Assembly (NCBI GenBank): GCA_041736625.1
Contig: JBGSTG010000007.1
Location: 1 to 64,000, forward strand
Length of the DNA stretch: 64,000 nt
DNA from: M3007 sp041736625
GTDB lineage: Bacteria; Bacteroidota; Bacteroidia; Chitinophagales; Saprospiraceae
Direction: 5' to 3'
Under the pieces are notes generated by a model that did no database searches, had not been told where the DNA came from, and saw only the letters and a program-made list of their open reading frames with translations. How positions within the stretch are numbered: the first letter of the stretch is position 1; every line of letters begins with the position of its first letter. The position numbers were made by a program, and so were the translations under genes. Below, one piece after another: positions 51,777 to 60,869 of this stretch.

Positions 51777-54700
51777 ATGCGACCGACGTTTTTTTTGTTG
51801 ATCATCACAGCCCTGACTGCCTGTACGGTGTACGCGCCTGTGGAGAACACCACCCAATCCACCCTGCAGCGGAAGTCCGGACCCTACGAGCACCTCGCCT
51901 GGATCAGGGCGTGGCCCGACACCACATTCGATTGGCAGGGCTGGCAGCGCATGCTGCAGGAGGTGCGCAGGCAACCGGTTGACCTGCGTTCTGCCGATCC
52001 CTGTGCCCCTCAGCCGCAAGGACAATGGACCTTGCAGGGGCCGGCCAACGTAGCCGGACGTGTCAACGCCCTGGCCCTGCACCCTCAAAATGACGATATT
52101 CTGCTCGCCGGCTTCTCCGGAGGCGGTATTTTTAAAACCACTGACGGCGGGGTCAACTGGAAACCTGTGTTCGATGACCAGCCCGAGTTGTCCATCGGCG
52201 ACATCACCTACGACCCGCAAAACCCGGCTGTCGTGTACGCAGGCACCGGAGACCCCAACATGCCGTTCAACGTGTTCAACGGCAGGGGGCTGTACCGCAG
52301 CACCGACGGCGGCGAATCCTGGCACTACCTCGCACTCGAACAACAAGGCATCGTCTCCAAAGTGGTGGTCGATCCGCTCAACCCCCAAACGCTTTATGTG
52401 GCCTGCATGGGCAACCCCTATGTGCGCGACAACGAAAGGGGGGTGTACAAGAGCACCGACGGCGGCCTCACCTGGTCAAAAGTACTGTTCGTGAGCAACC
52501 AGGCCGGCGCCAGCGACCTGGTCATCAACCCGCAAAATCCGAATATCCTGTACGCCTCTTTCTGGGATCGCATCCGCAGCAACCAGGAGTCGATCGTGTA
52601 CGGCATCCACGCCCGTGTGTACAAAAGTACCGACGGCGGGCAGACGTGGACGCAACTCGGTGGTGGCCTGCCCACAGGGGTGATGGGCCGGACGGGGTTG
52701 GCTATCTCCCCCCAAAACCCGGACAAATTGTACGCCGTGTATGTTGACTCGCTGTCTCGTGTGGGCGGACTGTACCGCACCACCGACGGTGGTACCACCT
52801 GGACCGCCATGAACGTCGTGGCGTTGAGCACCGCATACGCAGATTTCGGGTGGTACTTCGGCAAGGTGCGCATCAACCCCAACAACGACGAGGAGGTGTA
52901 CATCCCGGCCGTTTCGCTTTGGCGCAAAGACGCCGGGAGCAACGCCTGGCTGGTTGGCGCCAATGCCCACGCCGATGTGCACGACCTGGTCTTCGGCAGC
53001 TCCGGCAGGCGATATCTGGGCTGCGACGGCGGCGTGTACCGCAATAATCCGGGTCAATCGTGGACTATGTGCCTCAATTTGCCCACCACCCAGTGTTATC
53101 GCACCGATTTCAACCCCCACCAGCCGGACCAGTATTTCCTCGGCGCCCAGGACAACGGTATCCAGCGCGGCAACGGGCAGGATATCAACAACTGGGAATC
53201 CCTGTTTTGGGCCGACGGATTTCGTTGCGCCTTCTCACCCATCAGCCCGGACACCTTCTGGGTGGAAACCCAAAACGGCGCCATACACAGCACCATTGAT
53301 GGCGGCATTTCCTGGGACTACGGCCAGGAAGCGCTCGGCACCAGCGACCGCGTCAACTGGGACATGCCCTTTTTCCTCAGCCCGCACAACCCCGAATTGC
53401 TTTACGCCGCCACCTACCGCGCCTACATCGGTTCCGTTTCCGGCGGCTGGGGGCCTATTTCCGGCGACTTGACCGACGGCGTCATCTACGGACCTCGTTT
53501 TCATACGGTATCGTGCATGAACGAGTCGCCCGTTCTGGCAGAAAAATTATACGCCGGAACCTCCGACGGGAACGTCTGGCGGCGCGAACCCGCCGGCAAT
53601 TTTGTAAACATCACCGGAAATCTCCCCGAGCGGTACGTTACTTCCGTGCATGGATCGCCAACGTGGCCCAACCGGATTTTCACTACGCATTCCGGCTATC
53701 GCGACAACGAGGAAATTCCGCACATCCATCGCACCGATGATAACGGCGCGACCTGGTTGAACATCACCGGCGATCTGCCGCCGGCGCCGGTGAACGACGT
53801 CTTTGTCGCACCCCAAACAAACGACAGCGTGCTCATCGCCGCCACCGACGCAGGCGCTTTTTTCTCTACCAACGCAGGCGCCAACTGGAAACGCCTGGGA
53901 GACAACATGCCCGTGATCCCGGTTTTTGAACTGGCATTCAACCCGGTACGGCGTGAGGTGGTGGCCGCCACTTTTGCCCGGGGGATATGGACATTCCCGC
54001 TGGACTCCCTGCTGTTTCCGGGGGGCAACCCGGCGCCGGTGGCGCTCGCCGGCGCCCTGCAAACCGACGGCGGGCAACCCATCGCCGCCGTGCGGGTGTC
54101 CGGAACCGCCGCCCCTGCTTTCACCAGCCAGGCCGACGGTCTTTACGAACTGACCAGTACAGCACCCTGCACGGAACAGGGCATCCGCCCGTCGCGCACC
54201 GACGGCTGGTTGAACGGCGTGTCCTCCTACGACCTGGTGCTGATCTCCAGACACATTCTGGGGCTGGATACGCTCGATACCCCCTATCGCATCATCGCCG
54301 GCGACGCCAACCGATCGGGCAGCCTGACCACCTTCGACATCGTTGTGTTGCGCAAGCTCATCCTGGGCATCGATACGGCCATCGTCGGCAACACCTCCTG
54401 GCGTTTCGTGCCGGCCGATTTTGTATTTCCCAATCCGATCAATCCGTTCCAGACCGCGATTCCCGACTCGATAGCCATCGACCCGCAGGGCGCCTCCCAA
54501 CCCAATCTCGATTTTATCGGCATCAAAATCGGCGATTTGAACGCTTCTGCCAAAACGGACCTGGGGCCCGGACAGCCAGAAGCGCGCGACGCGGCGCCCT
54601 GGCCTGTGGAGTTGTCCGATACGGTTATGCAAGCGGGCGAGGCGGTTGACGTGGTGTTGTCCGGTGATTGCACCGATCTGGAGGCCTTGCAATTTACCCT

Positions 54701-55244
54701 GGATTGCATTGGGCCGGATGTGTTCATTGAATCGGTGGAAAGTCTTTGCCCATACGTTGGCGAGGAAAATTTTTATCTGAAAGAAAGCCTGCGGATTTGC
54801 CTCGAACCCGGCATGTGGCCGCAACGAGCGGCGGGTGTTCAGCCGCTGCTTCGTGTGCGCGTCAGAAGTGCCGGTGGCGGGCGATTAGCCGAGCATCTGG
54901 CCATAAACGCCTTGCCGGTTGCGGCTATGGCCCACATGACGAATGGCGAGATTCGCCGGCCTGTTATACGCTGGAAAGCGGGCGCCGAGCCGGTGGTGTC
55001 GGTCCAGCCCAATCCAATCGGCGGCCAAGGCGCGTACCTGTTCGTCAGGGGGCCGGTGGACGCGACTTTCCGTTGCACCGTTTTCGACAGCGGGGGCATT
55101 CGCCATGGTGAGCTCCAGGGAAGGGTTGGTCAGCCGCTGCACCTTTCCGAAGTGCTGTTTGGCCGCAATGGCGTGTACTACTGCGTGGTAGCATTTGCCG
55201 ATGGCCACGAGGTTGTGGAAGCGGTGGCCGTTCAGAACCGGTAG
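51777..55244 (+). CDS. BNR/sortilin-type repeat protein with dockerin-like and cohesin-like modules, T9SS type A
   Basis: The 1155-residue protein starts at ATG 51777. Its signal ends in a lipobox-like LTAC (residues 13-16). Residues 75-730 are BNR/Vps10-type propeller repeats (GGGIFKTTDGGVNWKPV, GLYRSTDGGESWHYL, VYKSTDGGQTWTQLGG). A CarboxypepD-like segment is followed by a dockerin-like pair at about 811-865 (SYDLVLISRHILGLD; GDANRSGSLTTFDIVVLRKL). A cohesin-like domain lies at about 945-1060. The end is a type A sorting domain (VSVQPNPIGGQGAYLFV). It is probably surface-displayed. The combination of lipobox and sorting domain is unusual; a non-lipidated cleavage after VYA is the alternative. 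Confidence 0.86.
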   Translation: MRPTFFLLIITALTACTVYAPVENTTQSTLQRKSGPYEHLAWIRAWPDTTFDWQGWQRMLQEVRRQPVDLRSADPCAPQPQGQWTLQGPANVAGRVNALALHPQNDDILLAGFSGGGIFKTTDGGVNWKPVFDDQPELSIGDITYDPQNPAVVYAGTGDPNMPFNVFNGRGLYRSTDGGESWHYLALEQQGIVSKVVVDPLNPQTLYVACMGNPYVRDNERGVYKSTDGGLTWSKVLFVSNQAGASDLVINPQNPNILYASFWDRIRSNQESIVYGIHARVYKSTDGGQTWTQLGGGLPTGVMGRTGLAISPQNPDKLYAVYVDSLSRVGGLYRTTDGGTTWTAMNVVALSTAYADFGWYFGKVRINPNNDEEVYIPAVSLWRKDAGSNAWLVGANAHADVHDLVFGSSGRRYLGCDGGVYRNNPGQSWTMCLNLPTTQCYRTDFNPHQPDQYFLGAQDNGIQRGNGQDINNWESLFWADGFRCAFSPISPDTFWVETQNGAIHSTIDGGISWDYGQEALGTSDRVNWDMPFFLSPHNPELLYAATYRAYIGSVSGGWGPISGDLTDGVIYGPRFHTVSCMNESPVLAEKLYAGTSDGNVWRREPAGNFVNITGNLPERYVTSVHGSPTWPNRIFTTHSGYRDNEEIPHIHRTDDNGATWLNITGDLPPAPVNDVFVAPQTNDSVLIAATDAGAFFSTNAGANWKRLGDNMPVIPVFELAFNPVRREVVAATFARGIWTFPLDSLLFPGGNPAPVALAGALQTDGGQPIAAVRVSGTAAPAFTSQADGLYELTSTAPCTEQGIRPSRTDGWLNGVSSYDLVLISRHILGLDTLDTPYRIIAGDANRSGSLTTFDIVVLRKLILGIDTAIVGNTSWRFVPADFVFPNPINPFQTAIPDSIAIDPQGASQPNLDFIGIKIGDLNASAKTDLGPGQPEARDAAPWPVELSDTVMQAGEAVDVVLSGDCTDLEALQFTLDCIGPDVFIESVESLCPYVGEENFYLKESLRICLEPGMWPQRAAGVQPLLRVRVRSAGGGRLAEHLAINALPVAAMAHMTNGEIRRPVIRWKAGAEPVVSVQPNPIGGQGAYLFVRGPVDATFRCTVFDSGGIRHGELQGRVGQPLHLSEVLFGRNGVYYCVVAFADGHEVVEAVAVQNR

Positions 55245-55261
55245 GGTAGGGGTGGCGGTTT

Positions 55262-56536
55262 TTATACGGACTGCACGCCGGCCTCCCGGATCTCCTGTGG
55301 GTTGCGGCAGCCGGAGAGCCCCATGGTCAGCTCCAGTTCGGCCACCAGGTTTTCCAACAGCGCCTCTACCCCGCGTTGTCCGCCAATACGCAATGCATAG
55401 CAATAGGGGCGGCCTATGCCTACGGCGTCGGCGCCCAGGGCCAGGGCCTTGTAAATGTCGGCGCCGGAACGCACGCCGCTGTCGAACAGCACCGGGATAC
55501 GCCCGCGAACAACCTCTGCTATAGCGGGTAATGCCGAAATGGCGCTGACGGATCCGTCGACCTGCCGGCCGCCGTGATTGGAGATGTATATACCGGCAAC
55601 GCCATAATCAATGGCTTTGCGCGCATCATCGGGGTGCAGGATACCTTTTACGATGATCGGCAGTCGGGTGTTCCGGCGCAAAAACGCCAGGTCGCTCCAG
55701 GTGATGTTTGGCCTGGAATAAATGGACGTGAACAGACGCACGGCGCGCAACCCGGCGCCGGTGCGCAGGTTGCGCCACGTGTTGCCCGGATGCCGGCGGT
55801 TGGCCTGGTACAGGGTGGCCAGTGCGCTCCATGTGATGCGGGCCCGGGGCCCTGGCGGCGGCGAAAACGACTGCGCCAACCGCTGGAAGACCGGATCGGA
55901 GGTGTACTGGGCCAGGCCCATCCCCTGCAGAAACGGGAGAAAGCCGAGGTCCAGGTCGCTGGTGCGCCAGCCCAGCATGGTGGTGTCCAGTGTGAGTACC
56001 AGGGCGGAGCAGCCACTGGCTTCGGCCCGTTGCAGGAAGTTGACCACCAGTTCGTCGGACTTGCTCCAGTACAGCTGAAACCACCGGGGTGAATCGCCCA
56101 TGGCAGACGCGCAGGTTTCCATGTTCACGGATGCCTGGTTCGAAAAAATATAGGGAATGCCCAGGGCGGCGGCAGCCCGGGCCACTGCGAGGTCGGCCAA
56201 AGGGTGCGCCATCTCCAGGGCGCCAATCGGCGCAAGAAAAACCGGCGCCGGCCATTGCTGGTCGAGCAGAGACACCGCCAGGGTGCGCATCTCTACATGC
56301 TGCATCATCCGGGGGGTGATGCGCAGGCGGTCGAAGTCGGACTCGTTGGCCCGCATGGTCAGCCCCTGTCCGGCGCCCCCATGGATGTACGACCAGGCGG
56401 AAGCCGACATGCGCTGCCTCGCCTTTGCCAACAGCGCGCCATAGGTGCTGGGTATCAACGGACGAATACCGGCGGCGCCGTTCGTGTATATGGCGCGCTG
56501 CCGTTCAGGGGCGGAGGGTAGATGGGAAGGGGGCAT
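55262..56536 (-). CDS. FMN-dependent alpha-hydroxy-acid oxidizing protein
   Basis: The 424-residue protein belongs to the glycolate/lactate oxidase and LldD group. Visible are YIHGGAGQGLTMRANESDFD, FLAPIGALEMAHPLADLAVA, QLYWSKSDELVVNFLQRAE, IIVKGILHPDDARKAIDYG and the active-site SNHGGRQVDG with catalytic His321. It ends in the phosphate-binding pattern ALALGADAVGIGRPY. It oxidises a 2-hydroxy acid to the keto acid with FMN in the cytosol; whether electrons go to oxygen or the respiratory chain cannot be told. The gene converges with the BNR cargo gene. Confidence 0.92.
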   Translation of the reverse strand: MPPSHLPSAPERQRAIYTNGAAGIRPLIPSTYGALLAKARQRMSASAWSYIHGGAGQGLTMRANESDFDRLRITPRMMQHVEMRTLAVSLLDQQWPAPVFLAPIGALEMAHPLADLAVARAAAALGIPYIFSNQASVNMETCASAMGDSPRWFQLYWSKSDELVVNFLQRAEASGCSALVLTLDTTMLGWRTSDLDLGFLPFLQGMGLAQYTSDPVFQRLAQSFSPPPGPRARITWSALATLYQANRRHPGNTWRNLRTGAGLRAVRLFTSIYSRPNITWSDLAFLRRNTRLPIIVKGILHPDDARKAIDYGVAGIYISNHGGRQVDGSVSAISALPAIAEVVRGRIPVLFDSGVRSGADIYKALALGADAVGIGRPYCYALRIGGQRGVEALLENLVAELELTMGLSGCRNPQEIREAGVQSV

Positions 56537-56683
56537 GGCATTTAATCGTTAGCAGAATAATTATTGGCCCAAAAAGACGTTGAAGCGTCAATTGGGATTA
56601 CATTTGCTTAACAAATGTCCGGCGAAAGCGCCGTTAGTTCTTTGCAAATATCCACTTAAACCCTGCAGTGTTTCGTCATTAAC

Positions 56684-57562
56684 ATGAAAAACATGACTAA
56701 ATTAACCTTTGGCTGTTTAACTGCCGCATTATTGGTCGCAATCCACCTTCCTGGTTTGTGCCAGACCCCCGAGCCCGAATACGGAAAAGCCGCCTACTAT
56801 TCCGACAAATTGCAAGGCCGAAAAACCTCCAGCGGAGAGCCTTACGACAAAGCCAAGCTCACCTGCGCGCACAAAACCCACCCGTTCGGAACCACTTTGC
56901 GCATCACGCGTGTGGACAACAATATGTCTGTACTGGTCAAGGTGAATGATCGCGGGCCCTTTCATGAGGGTTATGTGGTAGATCTGTCGCGTGCTGCTGC
57001 GGAAAAGATCGACCTGGTGAAAGCGGGTGTCGCGCGCGTCAAGGTGGAAGTTGCAGACAATGCGGCCACGGTAGCCGCCACGGCCGTGCCGCCCTCCAAC
57101 CCGGCGCCACCGCCGCCAACGGGTACCCAGGCAGCTACGACCACCACCGCCGCCCCGACTTCTACGGTAAACCGCATGTTGCCGGCACAAGTCAACACAT
57201 CGCCGGCACAGCCGGCGACCACTGCCGCACAACAGACCTCGTCTGCCGCACAACAGACGGCGCCACAAGTGCAGTCCAAACTCTTTCAGGTACAGATCAC
57301 GCAGGAAGAAAAAAAGGGTTACGGAGTGCAACTTGCCGTGCTGAGCAACACCTCCCAGTTGCTGGAGGAACTGGCCAAAATGAAAAATGTGTGGCCGGGG
57401 AAAGTGCTGGTCGCCAAACTGACGGACGACAAAGGCGCGGTTACCGGCTACAAATTATTGGTTGGCCCGTACCCCGACAAGGAGACGGCAGCGAAGGCCC
57501 AAAAGGCCGCCGCTTCAAAGGGCTATCCGAAATGTTACGTGGTGGCGTTGGATTCGATTTGA
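56684..57562 (+). CDS. rlpA: RlpA-like septal ring protein with SPOR domain
   Basis: The 292-residue protein has a signal peptide (MTKLTFGCLTAALLVAIHLP) and a double-psi beta-barrel RlpA domain at about 30-120 (KAAYYSDKLQGRKTSSGEPY, THPFGTTLRITRVDN, VKVNDRGPFHEGYVVDLSR). A long Ala/Thr/Pro/Gln-rich linker follows, then a C-terminal SPOR-like domain (GVQLAVLSNTSQLLEELAK, LVGPYPDKETAAKAQK). RlpA proteins cut naked glycan strands at the septum; the catalytic Asp is in the NDRGPFHEG motif. In the first Met codons, MKN at 56684 and MTK at 56693 are both usable. Confidence 0.88.
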   Translation: MKNMTKLTFGCLTAALLVAIHLPGLCQTPEPEYGKAAYYSDKLQGRKTSSGEPYDKAKLTCAHKTHPFGTTLRITRVDNNMSVLVKVNDRGPFHEGYVVDLSRAAAEKIDLVKAGVARVKVEVADNAATVAATAVPPSNPAPPPPTGTQAATTTTAAPTSTVNRMLPAQVNTSPAQPATTAAQQTSSAAQQTAPQVQSKLFQVQITQEEKKGYGVQLAVLSNTSQLLEELAKMKNVWPGKVLVAKLTDDKGAVTGYKLLVGPYPDKETAAKAQKAAASKGYPKCYVVALDSI

Positions 57563-57564
57563 GG

Positions 57565-57924
57565 TCAGGCGGAGAAAGACGTGCCGCAACCGCAGGTGTC
57601 GGTGGCATTGGGGTTGTTGAAGGTGAATCCGCGGTTGTCCAGCCCCTGAACAAAATCGATCACCATGCCCAGCAGATAAATGCCGTGCGCTTTGTTCATG
57701 GCCACGCGAATGCCTTGTATATCGAACAGTTCGTCGGCTTCCTGCACCTGGTCAAAAGCCAGCACATAGGTGAACCCGGAGCAGCCGCCGCCTTTGACGC
57801 CGACCCGAAGGCAGTAGTCGGCGGGCACCTTTTCGGTTATTCGAATGGTACGGAGTTGTTCTACCGCACTGTCGGTAAGGGTGACCGGTGTGATGGTCGT
57901 TTTTTCTTGCAAAGTGGCTTCCAT
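57565..57924 (-). CDS. IscA/SufA-type iron-sulfur assembly protein
   Basis: The 119-residue protein has the three conserved cysteines of the family: Cys48 in GGGCSGFTY and Cys111/Cys113 in TCGCGTSFS. It also shows LRVGVKGGGC and FNNPNATDTCGCG. These A-type proteins bind and hand over Fe-S clusters in the cytosol. No isc or suf operon is next to it. It converges on rlpA with a 2-bp gap and has a good minus-strand promoter at 57949-57982. Confidence 0.93.
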   Translation of the reverse strand: MEATLQEKTTITPVTLTDSAVEQLRTIRITEKVPADYCLRVGVKGGGCSGFTYVLAFDQVQEADELFDIQGIRVAMNKAHGIYLLGMVIDFVQGLDNRGFTFNNPNATDTCGCGTSFSA

Positions 57925-57948
57925 AAAATCAATCTAAATAAAGAGAAG

Positions 57949-57982
57949 CAAAGTTATCCGTTTTAACGCGAGAACCAGCCAA
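57949..57982 (-). promoter_or_regulatory. Promoter of the IscA-type gene
   Basis: On the minus strand TAACTTTG (57949-57956) is preceded by TTG (57980-57982) with a 23-base spacer, at the long end of the usual range. It gives a leader of about 18 nt. Confidence 0.55.
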
Positions 57983-58003
57983 AAAGTTTATTCCCGGGAA
58001 ATT

Positions 58004-58011
58004 TACCTTTG
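58004..58011 (+). promoter_or_regulatory. -7 element upstream of the DUF7935 gene
   Basis: TACCTTTG matches TAnnTTTG and lies 33 bp before ATG 58045. It sits back to back with the minus-strand promoter at 57949-57982. Confidence 0.55.
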
Positions 58012-58044
58012 CGCGCTAAACCTGCCGAACGCAACACAAGCACT

Positions 58045-58569
58045 ATGGAAGCATTTTTTGAAATTTTGAAGTACACCATCCCTTCGCTGGTGGTATTCGC
58101 CACCGCTTATTTTATCTTGCAGCAGCAAATAGAGGAGCAGAACAGCAGGATGGCTGCCCGTTTGCGCAGCGAGGGTCTGAAACGCACGCTTCCGCTCCGG
58201 TTGCAGGCTTATGAGCGGTTGATCCTGTTGTGCGACCGGGCGGCCATTCCGAATGCGCTGCTCCGTGTCCGGATGCCGGGTATGGACACCGGTACGCTAA
58301 AAGGCGCGTTGATGCTCGCCATCAACCAGGAGTTTGAGCACAACACCTCCCAGCAATTGTACGTGTCCGACACGTTGTGGCAAATCATACGCTTGGCCAA
58401 GGAGGACACCCTGCAGACGATCACCAAGGCGGCGGAGGGGTTACCGCCCGAAGATCCGGATGAGCAGTTCATCAACCGCTTGTTCGCCGTGCTGACCGAA
58501 ATCGGCGAGCCTTCCTCGCTTCAGCGGGCTGCAATTGCTACGCGTACAGAGGCCGGCGCCTTGTTTTGA
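58045..58569 (+). CDS. DUF7935-family protein
   Basis: The 174-residue protein (ATG 58045) has one N-terminal membrane helix (YTIPSLVVFATAYFILQ) followed by a helical cytosolic domain: LPLRLQAYERLILLCDR, LMLAINQEFEHNTSQQLYVS and WQIIRLAKEDTL. This matches the Bacteroidota-specific DUF7935 family. Function is unknown. Its position next to the dnaA/oriC region may be conserved but I cannot check that here. Confidence 0.82.
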   Translation: MEAFFEILKYTIPSLVVFATAYFILQQQIEEQNSRMAARLRSEGLKRTLPLRLQAYERLILLCDRAAIPNALLRVRMPGMDTGTLKGALMLAINQEFEHNTSQQLYVSDTLWQIIRLAKEDTLQTITKAAEGLPPEDPDEQFINRLFAVLTEIGEPSSLQRAAIATRTEAGALF

Positions 58570-59182
58570 CCCCTTCCGGAAAAAAATGTGGATAACCCAA
58601 TGGGTTTTCAACACTATGTGGAAAACGCCTGACGGGCGCAGGCGGCTGTTCACCCTGTGCCAAATGGTCTTCTGGAATGTGGAAAACACAAAAAAAGAGT
58701 GTTTATAACAATATATTTACAAGAAAAAAATGACCGCAATTTCGCAAGGCCGGCTTCCCCGACGAAGCGCATTCGCGAAAACGCACAGCACCCAAATTCT
58801 GATTTTAACAATTGACAATCAGCCAGGTTCATATATGGATGACTGTCGTTAAATGGAATTGGTCGCGAACAGATGACAAACGGAATTTATCGCTTACGGC
58901 TTATATTATTTTATTTTTACTGATTATTTCGGCTTATTATTTTTCTATTGGCGCGAATAGTAAGTTGATCTTTGTGCCGGCGATTTTGGGGTTATGAGCA
59001 AAAAAATACATATAATCATTTTGCACGGATGAGAATGTGAGCAAATTTTTATCGAAAAAAAAGCGGCGGGAGGGAGTGCGTCCCAAAAAAAAGCCCCATC
59101 TTTGTCATCCGTTTTTTCGGGAACGGCTCAACAAAATTCACCTTACAAGGCTGAGCTCCATCATCCAAATTTGCCGTAGAGC
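58570..59182. other. Candidate replication origin region (oriC) upstream of dnaA
   Basis: Three DnaA-box-like sequences occur on the same strand: TGTGGATAA at 58587-58595 (a perfect complement of TTATCCACA) and TGTGGAAAA at 58617-58625 and 58678-58686. Two AT-rich stretches follow at 58686-58740 and 58868-58960, possible unwinding sites. dnaA lies directly downstream. The combination of boxes, AT-rich DNA and dnaA is how origins look in many bacteria. A GC-skew profile is needed to confirm. A 61-codon frame at 58812-58997 is probably incidental. Confidence 0.5.
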
Positions 59183-60604
59183 ATGAGAAAAGACTGCTAC
59201 ATGGTGTGGGACGATTGTCTGCGTACCATCAAAAAGAATGTTCCTCCCCAAACGTTTAAAACGTGGTTCGAGCCCATAAAGCCGGTCACGTTGGAAAAGG
59301 ACGTCCTGACCATTCAGGTGCCCAATAAGTTTTTCTATGAATGGCTGGAAGAGCATTTTATTCAACTCATCAAGAGCAGTATCCGGCAGGAGTTGGGTGA
59401 GCGTGGCCGTCTGGTGTATCAATTCACGCCCAATGGCGCGCCGGCAGCGACGGCGAATCTGAATGCTGGTCCGTCTTCCGAGAAGGACGACGAGCCTGTG
59501 CCCGGTGTGTTTTCGGCGGATGCGATCCGCAATCCTTTTGTTATTCCGGGCATCCGCCGCACCAAAGTGGATCCCCAACTCAATGCGCAGTACACCTTTG
59601 AAAATTACATAGAGGGCGACTGCAACCGGCTTGCCCGCAACGCCGGGATGGCGGTTGCCGACAAACCCGGGGGGACGGCCTTCAACCCGATGGTCATCTA
59701 CGGGCAATCGGGCTTGGGCAAAACGCACCTGGCCCAGGCCATCGGCAACGAAATTTACCGCCGGTACGACAGCAAGCAAGTGTTATACGTGTCGGCCGAG
59801 AAATTCACAAACCAGGTGGTGCAGTCGATCAAGACCAACTCCACCAACGAGTTTGTCAATTTTTACCAGGCTATTGATGTGCTCATCATAGACGACATCC
59901 AGTTTATCTCCGGAAAGCAAAAAACCCAGGAGATCTTTTTTCACATCTTCAACCAGCTCCATCAGAACGGCAAGCAGGTGATCCTCACGTCCGACAAGGC
60001 GCCCAAAGACCTGGTCGGTATTGAAGACCGCCTGATCTCTCGCTTCAAGTGGGGGCTGAGCGCCGACCTGCAGGCGCCCGACCTGGAAACACGCATGGCC
60101 ATTCTGGAACTGAAAGTGGAGCACGAGGGAGTCAACATCCCGAACGACGTGTTGGAGTTCGTCTGTTACAACATCAAAAACAACGTGCGCGAACTGCAAG
60201 GCGTGATGATTTCCCTGCTGGCGCAGTCCACCCTGATCAACCGCAAGATCGACCTGGACCTGGCCCGCGAGGTGATCCGCAGCTTTGTGACCAACGTGAA
60301 CAAGGAGATCACCATTGAATTCATCCAGGAGACGGTGGCCGAGCACTACAACGTGCCGGTGGAACGCCTCAAACAGGAGACCCGCAAGCGCAACGTGGTC
60401 ATTGCCCGCCAGCTTTCGATGTTCCTGGCCAAAAAGCTCACCAACAAATCGCTGAAAGCCATCGGCGAAATCTTTGGCGGCCGCGACCACTCCACCGTCA
60501 TCTATTCCTGCCGCGCCGTGCAGGATATGATGGATACCGACGCCGCTTTCAAGGAAACGGTGGCCGACATCGAAAAGAAAATTCGCATGAGCCTGAACGC
60601 ATAA
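59183..60604 (+). CDS. dnaA: Chromosomal replication initiator DnaA
   Basis: The 473-residue protein has all four DnaA domains. Domain I is about 1-80 (CLRTIKKNVPPQTFKTWFEP). A short linker is followed by the AAA+ domain, with Walker A YGQSGLGKTHLAQAIGNE, Walker B VLIIDDIQFISGKQKTQE and SRFKWGLSADLQAPDLETR. The C-terminal DNA-binding helix-turn-helix ends in GGRDHSTVIYSCRAVQDM. It binds DnaA boxes and opens the origin. ATG 59183 is the natural start (MRKDCYMVWDDCLRTI). The upstream 600 bp contain DnaA-box-like sequences that could also autoregulate the gene. Confidence 0.97.
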   Translation: MRKDCYMVWDDCLRTIKKNVPPQTFKTWFEPIKPVTLEKDVLTIQVPNKFFYEWLEEHFIQLIKSSIRQELGERGRLVYQFTPNGAPAATANLNAGPSSEKDDEPVPGVFSADAIRNPFVIPGIRRTKVDPQLNAQYTFENYIEGDCNRLARNAGMAVADKPGGTAFNPMVIYGQSGLGKTHLAQAIGNEIYRRYDSKQVLYVSAEKFTNQVVQSIKTNSTNEFVNFYQAIDVLIIDDIQFISGKQKTQEIFFHIFNQLHQNGKQVILTSDKAPKDLVGIEDRLISRFKWGLSADLQAPDLETRMAILELKVEHEGVNIPNDVLEFVCYNIKNNVRELQGVMISLLAQSTLINRKIDLDLAREVIRSFVTNVNKEITIEFIQETVAEHYNVPVERLKQETRKRNVVIARQLSMFLAKKLTNKSLKAIGEIFGGRDHSTVIYSCRAVQDMMDTDAAFKETVADIEKKIRMSLNA

Positions 60605-60638
60605 TCGCGACCCGTAAAAAAAATCTGCGCCGCTATAT

Positions 60639-60670
60639 TTGGTTTATTGCAGCAGATGCCCCTATCTTTG
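60639..60670 (+). promoter_or_regulatory. Promoter of the tRNA-Ser gene, TTG-N21-TAnnTTTG
   Basis: TTG at 60639-60641 and TATCTTTG at 60663-60670 are spaced by 21 bases, ending 10 bases before the mature tRNA-Ser 5' end. Confidence 0.7.
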
Positions 60671-60680
60671 CGACCCTCAA

Positions 60681-60772
60681 GGAGAGTTGGGTGAGTGGCT
60701 GAAACCACCGGTTTGCTAAACCGACGTACGGGTTAAACCGTACCGAGGGTTCGAATCCCTCACTCTCCGCCA
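60681..60772 (+). tRNA. tRNA-Ser (GCT anticodon)
   Basis: The 92-nt gene has acceptor GGAGAGT pairing with ACTCTCC, anticodon arm GGTTT-GCT-AAACC, a long variable arm (GTACGGG/CCGTAC) typical of class II tRNAs, T arm GAGGGTTCGAATCCCTC and an encoded CCA. It reads AGC/AGU serine codons. Confidence 0.96.
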
Positions 60773-60777
60773 TTTTG

Positions 60778-60812
60778 AGTGGGTGTGGGTGTGGATGTGG
60801 GTGTGAACACCG
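60778..60812. repeat. GTGGGT-type simple repeat between the tRNAs
   Basis: GTGGGTGTGGGTGTGGATGTG and following bases form a low-complexity GT/GG tract. Its complement, CACACCCACACCCACAC, appears at 60933-60950, next to the broken tRNA copy, so the two could pair. Confidence 0.7.
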
Positions 60813-60869
60813 GCTTTTTTGGTTGTTCTCATTTACAGTTGCACTGCACACCCACTTGTTTGTTTAATT

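Noticed and set aside
58812..58997. A 61-codon frame with a hydrophobic segment in the candidate origin region
   Set aside because: It lies in AT-rich DNA where hydrophobic codons arise by chance, has no promoter or recognisable family, and overlaps a likely unwinding region.
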